Origin: CAWKMN01 sp963850765
GTDB lineage: Bacteria; Chloroflexota; Anaerolineae; Aggregatilineales; Aggregatilineaceae
DNA: 64,000 nucleotides
Assembly (NCBI GenBank): GCA_963850765.1
Contig: CAWKMN010000003.1
Location: forward strand, 558,001-622,000
Direction of reading: 5' to 3'
The first letter of the stretch is position 1; every line of letters starts with the position of its first letter. The notes under the pieces were generated by a model. The model searched no databases. It was not told the origin of the DNA and saw only the letters and a list, made by a program, of their open reading frames with translations. A program made the position numbers and the translations under genes. Below are positions 8,919 through 19,374 of this stretch, in pieces.

Positions 8919-11621
8919 CTACTGCGACTCAAGCGTCAGCGTGACAGAAAACGTGCCAAACGTGCTCTCTCGATCCAGCCCGTAACGGTTCACAGCAATC
9001 AGATACTTGCCCGTCTGCGGCAGAATGATGCCTTGCAGCAGCGCTTCATAGGTGCCGCCGGTTGGGCTGTCATCATTGCTGGCAATCTCAAGCCAACCGG
9101 TCCCGGCGGACTGGTAAAGATGCAGCACCGAATCCAGGTTGCCGGTCAGGTTATCGACCTCAATGGTTATCCTGTCTCCCGCCTGGCCATCGAACACGAA
9201 GAACACGAGATACTGCGCGTCGTTGATTTCGGCAACCTCGGTCTGGCCGTAAGTCAGCGGAATAGTCTGAGAGCCCGCCTGCGCCGCCTCGGTCGTCTCA
9301 TCCGCCAGATCCAGAGTAATCTGGTAGGTTCCCGAGGTCGGATCGGCATCCGTGCCCAGATAACGCGAAGCCACCACCGTATAGGTTCCGTCCGCCGGCA
9401 GTTCCACCGTAATGGACGAATCGCGCACCACGCCGGGGTCAATATCGTCGTTCGCTTCGACGATTGCACCATCCGGCCCCTGAAGCTCCAGGTAGCAGTC
9501 CAGCGTCGAGCCGGGCGTCGCTTCCATGGTGATCCGCACCTCATCGCCGGTGCTGCCCTCGAACGTGTAAATCTGGCTGGCCTGTTCTTCGTCGATTACC
9601 CCATTCCGGGTGTCACCGTAAACCATGATCTGCGGTCCTTCGGTGGCCGTGGTTCCGCCCTCACCGGCCTCAGTCTGCGCCAGCGCCAGGATATAGCCAC
9701 CCCCCAACGCTTCCGCCGGGCCAAAGCGCGGGGCCAGGATCACAAGGTAGCGCCCGGTCTTGGGGATCGAGACGCCGCTGATCGTCCCGCCGCTGCTGGA
9801 CAGTACCTCGTTCAGATTCTCGTCAGCCAGGATCAGCGCCGAATCCAGTCCGGCGTCGGTGGTCGCCGAGACATCCACCAACCAACCCGCATCGGCCTCG
9901 AAGCTGTACAGCACGGCCCCGGCGTCAAATGTTCCCTGGGAGGAAGTGCCGGATTCCAGCGGGACTGGCGCGAGCCGGTCGAACGGCATTTCCTGCGGAA
10001 CCGTAACCGGCTCCCCTTCAGTTTCTTCTGTCGCCTCGCCGCCCGGACCATTCAGGGACACCGTATAAGGGCCAGCCGATGTACCGGCATCCTGATCAAA
10101 ACGCGTCGCGACGATCGCATAATAGGCCGTGCGGGGCAGCGTAAATTCCAGGCGCGCGTCCCGCTCGACGCCATCCAAAATGTCGTCATCCTCCGCCAGT
10201 GGGATACGCCCATCATCAAGCAAGATCAACAGCGGATCAAGCCCATTGGACTCTTCGGCGTTCTGGCTGTTCATCTCAACGGTGATCGAATCGTCACGCT
10301 GGCCCAGGAAAACGTACAGATCCATGAACCGGGCATCCGAAAGCTCACCCTCCAGCGTCTCGCCGTAAACGATCAGCGGGAAGGGCTCATAGTCTGGGGG
10401 CAAAACCGGCTCGGTTTCTTCCTCCTCTTCAGGAGTGGGCGGCACCGGCACCGCATCCGACGCCACCTGAAGCAAATAGCTTCCGCTCGTGGTGCCCTGT
10501 GCCTGCCCTAACCGCGTCGCCACGATCAGATATACCCCATCAACAGGCAGCGTAAAGGTAATCCGCGCGTCGCTGTTATCGCCGCCGCTGTCGTTATCTT
10601 CAAACAACAGCTGGCCCTGCCCATCCAGCAGGTAAAGATAGCTGTTCAGATCGCCCCCTGCGCGCCCCATCGTGATCGTCACCACATCGCCGGCTGTGCC
10701 ACTAAAGCGATAGGTGACCGCTGAGACGTTCGCATCGATGTTGCCACTCTGGCTTTGACCATAAGCGATGTCGATGAAATTCTCGGACTCGGCGGAATTG
10801 ATACTCTGCTCAAACACGAATCCATAACCGCCACCGGCGCTGCTGGCGTCGGGCAGCGAGACCCCCACGAAGTAGATACCATCGTTTTCGAGATTAGTGC
10901 GGATACCCGCGCCCGGCGTGGCCCGCTGGAGTTCCGCAAAGCCGGCATCGTACAGCGCGATCAGCGGCTGGAAATCGGCCAACTGTTCCGGTGTGATGGC
11001 GATTTGGTCGCCACCCTCCGCCTCAAACCAATAGAAGCGCAAAGCAGCCTGCCGGTCCAGCGTATCGCGCACCGTGGAGCCCCGTTCGAGCTTCACCAGC
11101 CGTTGGCTGTCTCCCTGCACGGCTGAAGACTCGACGGCTGGCGTCTCCGCCGGTGTCGGGCTGACTTCGGCGGTTGGCTCCGCCGAAGGCGTTGCGGACT
11201 CGACCGTTGTCGTCAGGTTGAGGCTGAACGTTCCGCCGCCCGCTGGCGGGATCCCCCCGGAATGGGTCGCCTGGATGACATACTGCCCGGTCGCCGGGAT
11301 CACGAAGGTCAGCCGGGCGTTGACGCCGCCCCCGCTGTTATCGTCGGTCGTCAGCGGCACACGGTCGGAGTTGTTCAGCACCAGAAATGGGTCCAGGTCG
11401 CCGCCGGTGACGACCATCGTCACCGTGATGACATCCCCCGCTGACGCATCGAAGATATACAGCACACTCGGCTGGCTGTCGTCGATGGTGCCGTCTACTG
11501 TCTGGCCGTAGACAAGTGGCACCAGATTCTCCTGACGTGCCGGCGCTGCGACCGCCGAACCCGGCCAGATCGCCGCCGTGACCATCGCCCACAGAACAAG
11601 AATTTTTAGCGCTCTTAACAT
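8919..11621 (-). CDS. Secreted protein with about seven PPC-type repeats
   Basis: A 900-residue protein with a signal peptide (MLRALKILVLWAMVTAAIW, cleavage near AVAAPA). About seven PPC repeats follow, recognised by repeats of YGQTxxGxIDD, a hydrophobic FDxxAGDxITxxM strand, GGDLDPxL, an asparagine/aspartate-rich loop, and GxYxIxATRxG. Linkers rich in Thr/Pro/Glu occur at about residues 140-170 and 400-420. PPC domains usually flank secreted peptidases, but here they stand alone, so an adhesive or surface role is more likely than enzymatic action (inferred). It is the first gene of a two-gene PPC operon and is divergent from cmk. Confidence 0.82.
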   Translation of the reverse strand: MLRALKILVLWAMVTAAIWPGSAVAAPARQENLVPLVYGQTVDGTIDDSQPSVLYIFDASAGDVITVTMVVTGGDLDPFLVLNNSDRVPLTTDDNSGGGVNARLTFVIPATGQYVIQATHSGGIPPAGGGTFSLNLTTTVESATPSAEPTAEVSPTPAETPAVESSAVQGDSQRLVKLERGSTVRDTLDRQAALRFYWFEAEGGDQIAITPEQLADFQPLIALYDAGFAELQRATPGAGIRTNLENDGIYFVGVSLPDASSAGGGYGFVFEQSINSAESENFIDIAYGQSQSGNIDANVSAVTYRFSGTAGDVVTITMGRAGGDLNSYLYLLDGQGQLLFEDNDSGGDNSDARITFTLPVDGVYLIVATRLGQAQGTTSGSYLLQVASDAVPVPPTPEEEEETEPVLPPDYEPFPLIVYGETLEGELSDARFMDLYVFLGQRDDSITVEMNSQNAEESNGLDPLLILLDDGRIPLAEDDDILDGVERDARLEFTLPRTAYYAIVATRFDQDAGTSAGPYTVSLNGPGGEATEETEGEPVTVPQEMPFDRLAPVPLESGTSSQGTFDAGAVLYSFEADAGWLVDVSATTDAGLDSALILADENLNEVLSSSGGTISGVSIPKTGRYLVILAPRFGPAEALGGGYILALAQTEAGEGGTTATEGPQIMVYGDTRNGVIDEEQASQIYTFEGSTGDEVRITMEATPGSTLDCYLELQGPDGAIVEANDDIDPGVVRDSSITVELPADGTYTVVASRYLGTDADPTSGTYQITLDLADETTEAAQAGSQTIPLTYGQTEVAEINDAQYLVFFVFDGQAGDRITIEVDNLTGNLDSVLHLYQSAGTGWLEIASNDDSPTGGTYEALLQGIILPQTGKYLIAVNRYGLDRESTFGTFSVTLTLESQ

Positions 11622-11774
11622 ATCTTATGCCTCCAGTCCACCTGCCAGTGATTGTACGGTAGGCGATAGAGCACCGCAACCCGCCTGCTGGTCCTGCCAC
11701 AAGAGACTTATCCAACGCACAGAATCGAGGTATAGTTGACCTGTTGCGCCTTTTGATCACCTGGGGAAAAAATC

Positions 11775-12476
11775 TTGCCGCTACCAAGCACCATCGCAAT
11801 TGACGGCCCGGCCGGATCGGGCAAGAGCACCGTTTCATTCGCCGTCGCACAGCGCATCGGATACCTGTTTGTTGATACCGGCGCTTTTTATCGTGCCATT
11901 ACCCTTTTAGCACTTGAACAGGGGATAGATCCCCACGATTCGGCCCCGCTGGTATCGCTGGCCGAACGTGCCGATCTGGATATGACGCCGGATCTGGCGG
12001 GGGACAACCGCCAGTATACCCTGCTCGCCAATGGCCGCGATCGCACCTGGGACATCCATTCGCCGAGCGTGGATGCGCATGTCTCGGTTGTCGCGGCGAA
12101 TGCGGGCGTGCGCGCCGCCATTCTGGATGCGCAGCGCGCGCTGGCTAGGCGCGGCCAAGTCATCATGGCCGGGCGCGATATCGCCACGGTGGTTCTGCCC
12201 GACGCCGATCTCAAGATCTACATCGACGCCAGCCTGGACAAGCGCGCGGAACGCCGCTGCCAGCAGCGCATCCACAATGGTGAGCCGGCCGATCTGGAAG
12301 CTATCCGCCGGGGCCTGGCCGAACGCGATCGCATCGACAGCGGGCGCGACGCCGCACCGCTGCTGCGCACACCGGACGCCGTTTACGTGGATACCACCAA
12401 CCTGACGCTTGAGCAGGCCATCGAGGCAACGTATCAGATCATCCAGGCGTGGACTCCGTCCCGTCGATCTCTTTAA
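11775..12476 (+). CDS. cmk: Cytidylate kinase
   Basis: A 233-residue protein starting at TTG 11775, with GGGGAAA upstream. It phosphorylates CMP and dCMP with ATP. The P-loop is at residues 8-17 (DGPAGSGKST) and is followed by the CMP-kinase hallmark DTGAFYRAI. AGRDIATVVLPDADLKIYI and the LID-region arginines (RRCQQR, GLAERDRIDSGR) are present. Length and motifs fit a complete enzyme. A TATAGT box at 11731-11736 may be part of its promoter. Confidence 0.95.
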   Translation: MPLPSTIAIDGPAGSGKSTVSFAVAQRIGYLFVDTGAFYRAITLLALEQGIDPHDSAPLVSLAERADLDMTPDLAGDNRQYTLLANGRDRTWDIHSPSVDAHVSVVAANAGVRAAILDAQRALARRGQVIMAGRDIATVVLPDADLKIYIDASLDKRAERRCQQRIHNGEPADLEAIRRGLAERDRIDSGRDAAPLLRTPDAVYVDTTNLTLEQAIEATYQIIQAWTPSRRSL

Positions 12477-12535
12477 TAGTTAGTCCGATCCCGTAGTCGT
12501 TACCCTGCTTTCTGCCGCTCAGGGGGGAAATAGGC

Positions 12536-14896
12536 GTGACTTTGCTGTATGTAGTGACCGCGTGGATCGCCGGCTTGTTCCTGGCGTCGTCCGGCGAAAC
12601 ATCCGCTGGTGCGTGGATCCTGCTGGGCGGGATCGGGCTGGCGCTGGCTTACGCCGCCCGCCGGGAGCGTTCCTGGCGGCTGGGCTTTGTCTGCGCGGCG
12701 TTTTTTGCATTTGGTGCCGGGCGTTATGCCTGGGCCGCGCGCCCTCTCCCCGCCGATCATATCGCCCATGCCGTTGACAGCGGTTATGTCACGCTGACCG
12801 GCGTGATTGCGCGTGATGCGGACGTGCGCGACCAGCATACCAACCTCCACGTGAAGGTTGAGTTGATCCGCCAGCGCGGCGAAAAACGGGTGGCTCAGGG
12901 CTTCGTGTTGGTCCAGGCTCCCCGCCACGAAGATTACGCCTACGGCGATCGCGTCACTGTCAGCGGGGCCCTGCTCACACCGCCCGAATTTGATGACTTC
13001 TCGTACCGGGATTACCTCGCCCGCCGGGGGATTCATGCCCTGATGCCGGACGCGCAGGTGACGTTGTTGGATCATAGCCAGGGCCGACCCTGGTTGGCGG
13101 CTATGTATGCGCTCAAGGAGCGGGCACAGCGGACGATCAACCGCCTGCTGCCCAGCCCGGAAGCGCCGCTGTTAAGCGGTATTCTGTTAGGCGTGGAGAG
13201 CGGGATCCCTGAGGATGTGCGCGAGGACTTCAACCGGACCGGTACCGCTCATATCATCGCCATATCCGGCGCGAACATGATTATCGTGATCGGCGTGTTG
13301 ATGGCCCTGCTTCAGCCATCGCTGGGCCGCAAGCGCGCTGGCTGGGTCACACTGGGCGGAGTCGCCTTCTACACGGTGTTTGTCGGCGCAGATCCGGCCG
13401 TGATGCGGGCGGCGCTGATGGGCGGGCTGGCGCTGATCGCGGCGCAGACCGGACGGCGCGCGCATGGCTTGACCTCGCTGGCAGCGGCGACGTGGTTCTT
13501 GACCCTGTTGAACCCGATGATCCTGTGGGATATTGGCTTCCAGCTCAGCGCCGCGGCGACGGCCGGCGTCGTCCTGTTCGGCCAGAAATTCACCGGAACA
13601 CTGGATCGTGTCCTGCAGCGTGGCTTTGCGCGCCCGACGGCCCGGCAAATCTCGCGTTTCCTGGCCGAGCCGGTCGCTATCAGTCTGGCTGCGCAGATCG
13701 CGACGACCCCGCTCATCCTGCTCTATTTCGACCGCCTCTCGGTGATCTCACTGGTCGCCAACCTGCTGATTGTCCCCGCTCAGGCCTATGTCATGATATT
13801 CGGCTGGTTGGCTGTGCTGGCCGGCATGGTTTGGACCGTCATTGGTGAGCCGCTGGCCTGGGTGATCTGGCTTCCGCTCACCTACACCTTACATGTTGTA
13901 CACGCGCTGGCCCGCTTCGAGTGGGGTTCGCTCGTCTACGATTTTTCGCCGTCAAGCGCCTGGGCGGTCTATGCTGTCCTGTTGGCGGGGGGTCTGATCT
14001 TCATCCAGCATCCTGACGACCGTGCCGATCTGTTCCGCCGGCTCAGACAGCGGGTCAGCCTCTACGCCGTTCTGGCCGCGGGTCTGATTCTTGCGATTTT
14101 GGTGTGGGCGGTGGCGCTGGATCTACCGGACGGACGGCTGCATGTCTGGTTCCTCGATGTCGGGCAGGGTCACGCGGTGCTGGTGGAAACGCCAGACGGC
14201 GCGTCTATCCTGATCGATGGCGGACCCAGTCCAACCCGGCTTAGCAGCGCGGTCGGGAGTGCGCTGCCCTTCTGGGATGATCACCTTGATCTGCTGATCG
14301 TGACGCAGCCCGACGACGCGGCGATGAGTGCGCTGCCGGCTCTGTTCGACCGATACAACGTGAGCCATGTGCTGACGAACGGCCAAACCGCCAACAGTGA
14401 CAGCTACCGGGCATTAACACGCGCGTGGGAGCGAGAGAAGATCCGCGTACAGCCTGTTTCCGCCGGGTATCATGTCCAGACCTCGGACGGCGTGCTGCTC
14501 GAAGTGTTGCATCCGCAGGTGCCACCCGACGCCGATACACCGCCCGAAACGGTCGGACTCGTGCTCCGCATTCGTTATGGCGATGCGTCCTTTCTGATCA
14601 CGCCGGAGCTTAATGCCGAGGCGGAACGCGCGATGCTGGACGCAGGCTGGTATCTTGGCAGTACGGTGCTGGAACTGCCGTCACACGGCAGTGATGAAGC
14701 GAACCCGACCTTCTTTATCCAGGCTGTGAACCCGCAGGCGGCCGTGGTATCGGTCGGCGCAGGCAATCGGTTGGGCCTGCCCGACGCCAGCACTGAAGCC
14801 CGCCTGGAGTCCAGACTCCTGTACCGCACCGATCAGCACGGCACCGTCGAAATCGTCACGGACGGCCGCACGCTCTGGATTTATACCACCGATTAG
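12536..14896 (+). CDS. comEC: ComEC/Rec2 DNA-uptake channel protein
   Basis: A 786-residue protein starting at GTG 12536 with AGGGGGGAAA just upstream. The N-terminal region has membrane helices and an OB-like domain (residues about 90-180). The competence domain of multiple helices spans about 205-520 (GILLGVESGIPEDV, TGTAHIIAISGANM). The C-terminal metallo-beta-lactamase-like domain spans about 530-780, with FLDVGQGHAVLVETPDG, LIDGG and a late SHGSDEAN. ComEC forms the inner-membrane channel for single-stranded DNA during natural transformation. It is intact. Its end overlaps the convergent ppk1 by 4 bases. Together with comM it suggests the lineage takes up DNA. Confidence 0.93.
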   Translation: MTLLYVVTAWIAGLFLASSGETSAGAWILLGGIGLALAYAARRERSWRLGFVCAAFFAFGAGRYAWAARPLPADHIAHAVDSGYVTLTGVIARDADVRDQHTNLHVKVELIRQRGEKRVAQGFVLVQAPRHEDYAYGDRVTVSGALLTPPEFDDFSYRDYLARRGIHALMPDAQVTLLDHSQGRPWLAAMYALKERAQRTINRLLPSPEAPLLSGILLGVESGIPEDVREDFNRTGTAHIIAISGANMIIVIGVLMALLQPSLGRKRAGWVTLGGVAFYTVFVGADPAVMRAALMGGLALIAAQTGRRAHGLTSLAAATWFLTLLNPMILWDIGFQLSAAATAGVVLFGQKFTGTLDRVLQRGFARPTARQISRFLAEPVAISLAAQIATTPLILLYFDRLSVISLVANLLIVPAQAYVMIFGWLAVLAGMVWTVIGEPLAWVIWLPLTYTLHVVHALARFEWGSLVYDFSPSSAWAVYAVLLAGGLIFIQHPDDRADLFRRLRQRVSLYAVLAAGLILAILVWAVALDLPDGRLHVWFLDVGQGHAVLVETPDGASILIDGGPSPTRLSSAVGSALPFWDDHLDLLIVTQPDDAAMSALPALFDRYNVSHVLTNGQTANSDSYRALTRAWEREKIRVQPVSAGYHVQTSDGVLLEVLHPQVPPDADTPPETVGLVLRIRYGDASFLITPELNAEAERAMLDAGWYLGSTVLELPSHGSDEANPTFFIQAVNPQAAVVSVGAGNRLGLPDASTEARLESRLLYRTDQHGTVEIVTDGRTLWIYTTD

Positions 14897-17007
14897 GCGT
14901 AAGAACGCGCCCGTTCCATGAACCACGTCTGGCTGTCGATCAACGGCTCACCATCCGCGGGCTGAATGCGGACATACGTGCCATCGGGCAGCAGTTCGCG
15001 CACTTTCACGTTGTCGCGGATCGCGATCGCCAGCACCTCGTCCAGCAGGCGCGTCTTGAGCGCTTCATCCTCTACCGGGAAAATCGTCTCCACGCGGCGA
15101 TCCAGGTTGCGCGGCATCAGATCGGCGCTGCCCAGGTAGATCTCCGGCTGGCCGGCATTCGCAAAATAATAGATGCGCGGATGCTCCAAAAACCGCCCCA
15201 CCACACTCGTAACGCGGATATTCTCGCTGAGACCTTTCAGGCCGGGCCGCAGGCAGCAAATTCCACGCACCAGCAGGTCGACTTGCACACCTGCCATCGA
15301 TGCATCATACAGCCGCCGGATCAGCTTGGCATCCACCAGGGCATTCATTTTGAAGATCAGCCGTGCCTCACGTCCCTCGCGCGCATGTTCGATCTCGCGG
15401 CAGATGAGTTGATCGAACCGTTTGCGTAAATACTCCGGCGCAACCAGTAGTTTTCGATACGTCGCCCCGGGCGCAAACCCGGTCAGGCGGTTAAACAGCT
15501 CGCTGGCATCAATGCCCAGGTCGGGCCGGCTGGTCAGCAGGCCAATATCGCTGTAGATCCGGGCGGTGGTGGCGTTGTAATTGCCGGTGCTCAGGTGGAC
15601 ATAACGCCGCAGCCCATCGGCCTCCCGGCGCACAACGAGCGCTACCTTGCAGTGTGTCTTGAGTCCGAGCAAACCATAGACCACATGCACGCCCTGGGCT
15701 TCCAGTTTGCGCGCCCAGACGATATTGTTCTCCTCATCAAAGCGCGCTTTCAGTTCCACCAGCACGGCGACCTGCTTGCCATGTTCGCGCGCTTCCAGCA
15801 GCGCATTGACGATCGGTGAATTGCTGCCGACCCGGTACAGCGTCGTTTTGATCGCCAGCACGTCGGGATCAAGGGCGGCTTCGCGGAAAAACCGGATCAC
15901 AGGCAGAAACGAGTCGTAAGGGTGATAGAGCAGAATATCCTGCTCGCGCAGCACCGAAAACAGATCTTCTCCCTGGCTGAGCACCGCCGGCTGCTGAGGG
16001 ACAAACGGCGGGTATTTGAGCGGCGGAACGTCCAGCGCGGCCAGATCAAAGAACTGGCTCAAGCCTAGCGGGCCGTTCATCTGGTAGATGTCGGACCGTT
16101 CGGCGCTCAGGTGCCCCTTCAGCAGATCCAGCAAAAACTGCGGCATGTCCTGCTGCACTTCCAGGCGCACCACCCGCCCGAAACGCCGCTGGCGCACGCC
16201 TGCCTCGATCGTCTCCAGCAGGTCCGATGCTTCGTCCTCTTCAATTTCCATATCGGCGTTGCGGGTCACGCGGAACGGATGCGATTCGAGGATCTGCATG
16301 CCGGGGAACAGTGTTTCCAGATTGGCGGCGATGATCTCTTCCAGCAGCACGAACTGCATCTTTTTGCCCATCGATTTGCCCAGGAAGCGGTGCGCCATCT
16401 CATGTACCGGCACGATGCGCGGCAGCCCCTGCGGCACCTTGATGCGCGCAAACCGGCGCTGCTGGTTTTCATCCTGCAGCAGCACGGCGAGGTTTAGGCT
16501 CAGGTTCGAAATGTGTGGAAACGGGCGGCCGGGATCCACCGCCAGCGGCGTCAGGACCGGGAAGATCTCGCTGTCGAAGTACATTTGCAGCGCCTCTTTC
16601 CGGTCATCCGGCAGTTCATCGTAACGCACCATCAGAATGTTATTTTCGCGGAGCTGCGGCGAAATTTCTTCACGATAACACTGGTACTGCAAATCCAGCA
16701 TAGGCAGCAGCCGTTTGCGAATTGCTGCCAACTGCTGGGCAGGAGTGAGCCCATCCGCGGGTGACTCGACTACCCCCGCCGCGACCTGCTCCCGCAGACC
16801 GGACACCCGTATCATAAAAAATTCGTCGGTATTATTTGCGAAAATCGCCAGGAACTTGACCCGTTCGAGCAGCGGGACGGTCGGATCGAGCGCTTCTTCC
16901 AGCACCCGATAGTTGAATTCCAGCATGCTCAGTTCGCGGTTAATGAACAGTTGGGGATCGTCCAGATCGATCTTCCCTGGCACAATGTCACTGTCGGTTG
17001 TCGTCAT
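14893..17007 (-). CDS. ppk1: Polyphosphate kinase 1
   Basis: A 704-residue protein of normal PPK1 length, made of an N domain (FINRELSMLEFNYRVLEEA), a head domain and two C-terminal phospholipase-D-like domains. The catalytic-histidine regions KTHCKVALVVRR and STGNYNATTARIYSDIG are present, as is SADLMPRNLDRRVE near the end. The enzyme makes polyphosphate from ATP reversibly. It is divergent from the DnaB-like gene (162 bases) and convergent with comEC. Confidence 0.95.
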   Translation of the reverse strand: MTTTDSDIVPGKIDLDDPQLFINRELSMLEFNYRVLEEALDPTVPLLERVKFLAIFANNTDEFFMIRVSGLREQVAAGVVESPADGLTPAQQLAAIRKRLLPMLDLQYQCYREEISPQLRENNILMVRYDELPDDRKEALQMYFDSEIFPVLTPLAVDPGRPFPHISNLSLNLAVLLQDENQQRRFARIKVPQGLPRIVPVHEMAHRFLGKSMGKKMQFVLLEEIIAANLETLFPGMQILESHPFRVTRNADMEIEEDEASDLLETIEAGVRQRRFGRVVRLEVQQDMPQFLLDLLKGHLSAERSDIYQMNGPLGLSQFFDLAALDVPPLKYPPFVPQQPAVLSQGEDLFSVLREQDILLYHPYDSFLPVIRFFREAALDPDVLAIKTTLYRVGSNSPIVNALLEAREHGKQVAVLVELKARFDEENNIVWARKLEAQGVHVVYGLLGLKTHCKVALVVRREADGLRRYVHLSTGNYNATTARIYSDIGLLTSRPDLGIDASELFNRLTGFAPGATYRKLLVAPEYLRKRFDQLICREIEHAREGREARLIFKMNALVDAKLIRRLYDASMAGVQVDLLVRGICCLRPGLKGLSENIRVTSVVGRFLEHPRIYYFANAGQPEIYLGSADLMPRNLDRRVETIFPVEDEALKTRLLDEVLAIAIRDNVKVRELLPDGTYVRIQPADGEPLIDSQTWFMERARSYA

Positions 17008-17169
17008 CCTCGGTCAACTCATTCTCTACAAACAAGTCATTGGTAACGAGTATAGCACAATCGCCCGCCGCGGCAGAAGCCAGGGGTGGTGAACCCGGCC
17101 AGCGCCATTGCATGGATAATTGGGTCAATGTAGAATTGCAGAAACGTTAATGTTAAGGGGATGTAACGA

Positions 17170-18354
17170 ATGGCGACCCGTCGTTTTAGTGATGATGATA
17201 TAGACGATTCGGATTCACCAGAACTGCTCGAATATGATTCGCCGGCCAGCCTCAGAACGAACGGCTCCGAAATGGACCGGCAGGCACCCGCCGCCCGCGG
17301 AAGCCGGGCAGCGGCCAACGCTCATATGCCGCGCACGCTGGCCCAGGTCATGAGTGAAGCGAACGATATGGTCGTTCGGGGCGATCTGACTGAATATATG
17401 CCGCTGCCAACCGGCTTTGATCCGCTGGATGGCATGATCGGCGGCGGCCTGCGTAAGACGGAATTGATTCTGCTCGGGGGCGCGCAAGGTATTGGCAAAA
17501 CCATTGCCACCCTTCAAATCGCACGTAACGTCGCCATGCGCACCGGGCAGTATGCATTCTATCTCTCGTATGAGCATACGGAAACGCACCTGATGAACCG
17601 TCTGCTCTGCCTGGAGAGTATCAATCCCCCTGAAACCGATCTTCAAAACGGCATCCGTCTCAAAGATCTCTACGACATCATTATTGCCGAACGCGCGAAA
17701 AGCACCCTGCGCGGTGGGGGCGTGACCAGCTCGCTGGCCGGTATTCTGCGCGAGAACGCCAAAACCTCGATGGCCACGGCGCGCATGGCCCGCTACGCCG
17801 ACCGGATGATCCTGGTCAAGGCCAGCCCGGCCATAACCACCTTACACGCCATCCGCGAGATGACCGCGCGCCTGTGCGACGCCACGGGCGGCAATGTCAC
17901 GGTCTTTATCGATTATCTGCAAAAGGTCGCCATTCATCCCGAGCATGCGACGGACGAGAGCGAAAAAGTAACGATCGTGATCGAAGGACTGAAAGACATC
18001 GCGCTGGCGCTTGGTGTGCCGGTTTGGGCGATCGTGGCAGCGGATCGCGAAGGGCTGAAGGCAAACCGGCTCCACCTGTTTCATCTGCGCGGCAGTTCAG
18101 CCCTGGACTACGAATGCGACATCGCCATCATCATGAACAACAAGTATCACATTATGTCCAAAGACCATGTCGCGTTTAATCCATACCAGGCGCGCCAGTA
18201 TCGCGATTGGGTAGTGTTCACCATCGAGAAAAACCGCGCGGGCCGCGCCATGCAGGATATGGAATTTCAGCTTCACGCCCCCTACTTCGCTTTTGATCCG
18301 CGCGGCCAGCGCGTCCAGCAGCAGTTAATCGACGACAAGATCATCGAGTCCTGA
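17170..18354 (+). CDS. DnaB-like RecA-fold ATPase lacking the DnaB N-terminal domain
   Basis: A 394-residue protein. After a disordered N-terminal 60 residues it has a DnaB C-terminal (helicase) fold: PTGFDPLDGMIGGGLRKTEL, Walker A GGAQGIGKT at about residue 103, SYEHTETHLMNRLL, Walker B VFIDYLQKV, and a DnaB-like tail with SSALDYECDIAIIMNN and FTIEKNRAGRA. The helical N-terminal domain needed for DnaB hexamer stacking is missing. It may be a Chloroflexi-specific helicase paralogue or a KaiC/DnaB-type ATPase. The real role is unknown. Confidence 0.75.
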   Translation: MATRRFSDDDIDDSDSPELLEYDSPASLRTNGSEMDRQAPAARGSRAAANAHMPRTLAQVMSEANDMVVRGDLTEYMPLPTGFDPLDGMIGGGLRKTELILLGGAQGIGKTIATLQIARNVAMRTGQYAFYLSYEHTETHLMNRLLCLESINPPETDLQNGIRLKDLYDIIIAERAKSTLRGGGVTSSLAGILRENAKTSMATARMARYADRMILVKASPAITTLHAIREMTARLCDATGGNVTVFIDYLQKVAIHPEHATDESEKVTIVIEGLKDIALALGVPVWAIVAADREGLKANRLHLFHLRGSSALDYECDIAIIMNNKYHIMSKDHVAFNPYQARQYRDWVVFTIEKNRAGRAMQDMEFQLHAPYFAFDPRGQRVQQQLIDDKIIES

Positions 18355-18380
18355 CCGCAGCTCGACCAGTCCGGAATCAA

Positions 18381-18406
18381 AAACGCCGGGTATATCGCCC
18401 GGCGTT
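18381..18406 (-). terminator. Rho-independent terminator for lipA
   Basis: A 9-bp stem (AACGCCGGG at 18382-18390, complement at 18398-18406) has a T run on the minus-strand side. It lies about 20 bases past the corrected lipA stop. It could also act weakly on the opposite strand for the DnaB-like gene. Confidence 0.75.
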
Positions 18407-18425
18407 CGAATTCCTGTCCCTGCCG

Positions 18426-19374
18426 TCAGGGCTGCTCCTCACGCAGCCGGAAATGGTTCAGCTGCGATAGCTGGCGGACCTGCTGCTCGGCGTGGTAACT
18501 GCTGCGCACCAGCGGACCCGAACTCGACCCACTTGAAGCCCAGTTCGTCCAGGCCGATCCGCTTAAGCTCGGCAAACTCATCCGGGGTGTAGTAGCGATC
18601 GATGGGCATGTGCTGGCGGCTCGGCTGGAGATACTGCCCGATGGTCAGAATATCCACGCCCCAGCTTGCGAGGTCTTTCATTACTTCGACCACTTCATCA
18701 AATGTCTCGCCTAGCCCAACCATGATGCCGCTTTTGGTCAGCACCAGCGGATCGAGATCCTTGGCATTGCGCAGGGTCGCTTCAGCCCATTCGTAGTGAT
18801 CCTGCGGCTGGACCTGCCGGAACAGGCGCGGCACCGTTTCGACGTTGTGATTCAGGATTTCAGGCTGCGCATCCATCACGATCTTGAGCGCGTCGCGGCT
18901 GCCTTTGAAGTCGGGGATCAGCACCTCGATGCTGCATCCCGGCTGAAGCTGCCGGATGCGCCGGATCACCATCGCGAAAATCGGCGCGCCGCCGTCCTTG
19001 CGTTCGTCGCGATTTACGCTGGTGATCACCACGTGGCGCAAATTCATCGCCTGCACCGACTGCGCAATCCGGTTGGGTTCCTGCCAGTCCAGCGGCGAGG
19101 GGCGTCCGGTCTTGATGTCGCAGAACCGGCACGAACGGGTGCAGGTATCGCCCATCATCAAAAACGTCGCCGTGCCGCTGCCCCAACATTCGCCCATATT
19201 CGGGCACATCGCCTCTTCGCAGACGGTGTGAAGCTGCTTGCTGCGCATCAGTTGGCGCACCATCTCATAGGTTTCGCCGCTGGGCGCTCGGACCTTGATC
19301 CACTCGGGCCGGCGCTTGGGGCGCGGATTCTCTTCGATCTTGTTCATCGAGTCTGCTTTGATGTCGTCCGTCAC
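18426..19374 (-). CDS. lipA: Lipoyl synthase, frameshifted near the 3' end
   Basis: A radical-SAM enzyme that inserts two sulfurs into protein-bound octanoyl groups. The auxiliary-cluster cysteines are in CEEAMCPNMGEC and the radical-SAM cluster motif is CTRSCRFC. The SGDTCTRSC region, VVITSVNRDERKDGGAPIFA and SGIMVGLGE are typical. The uncorrected frame ends in an unrelated alanine/proline tail. Dropping one of two A at 18521-18522 restores the canonical ending SGPLVRSSYHAEQQ and stops at 18426. GTG 19374 has GGAG 7 bases upstream; ATG 19347 is the alternative start. Confidence 0.88.
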
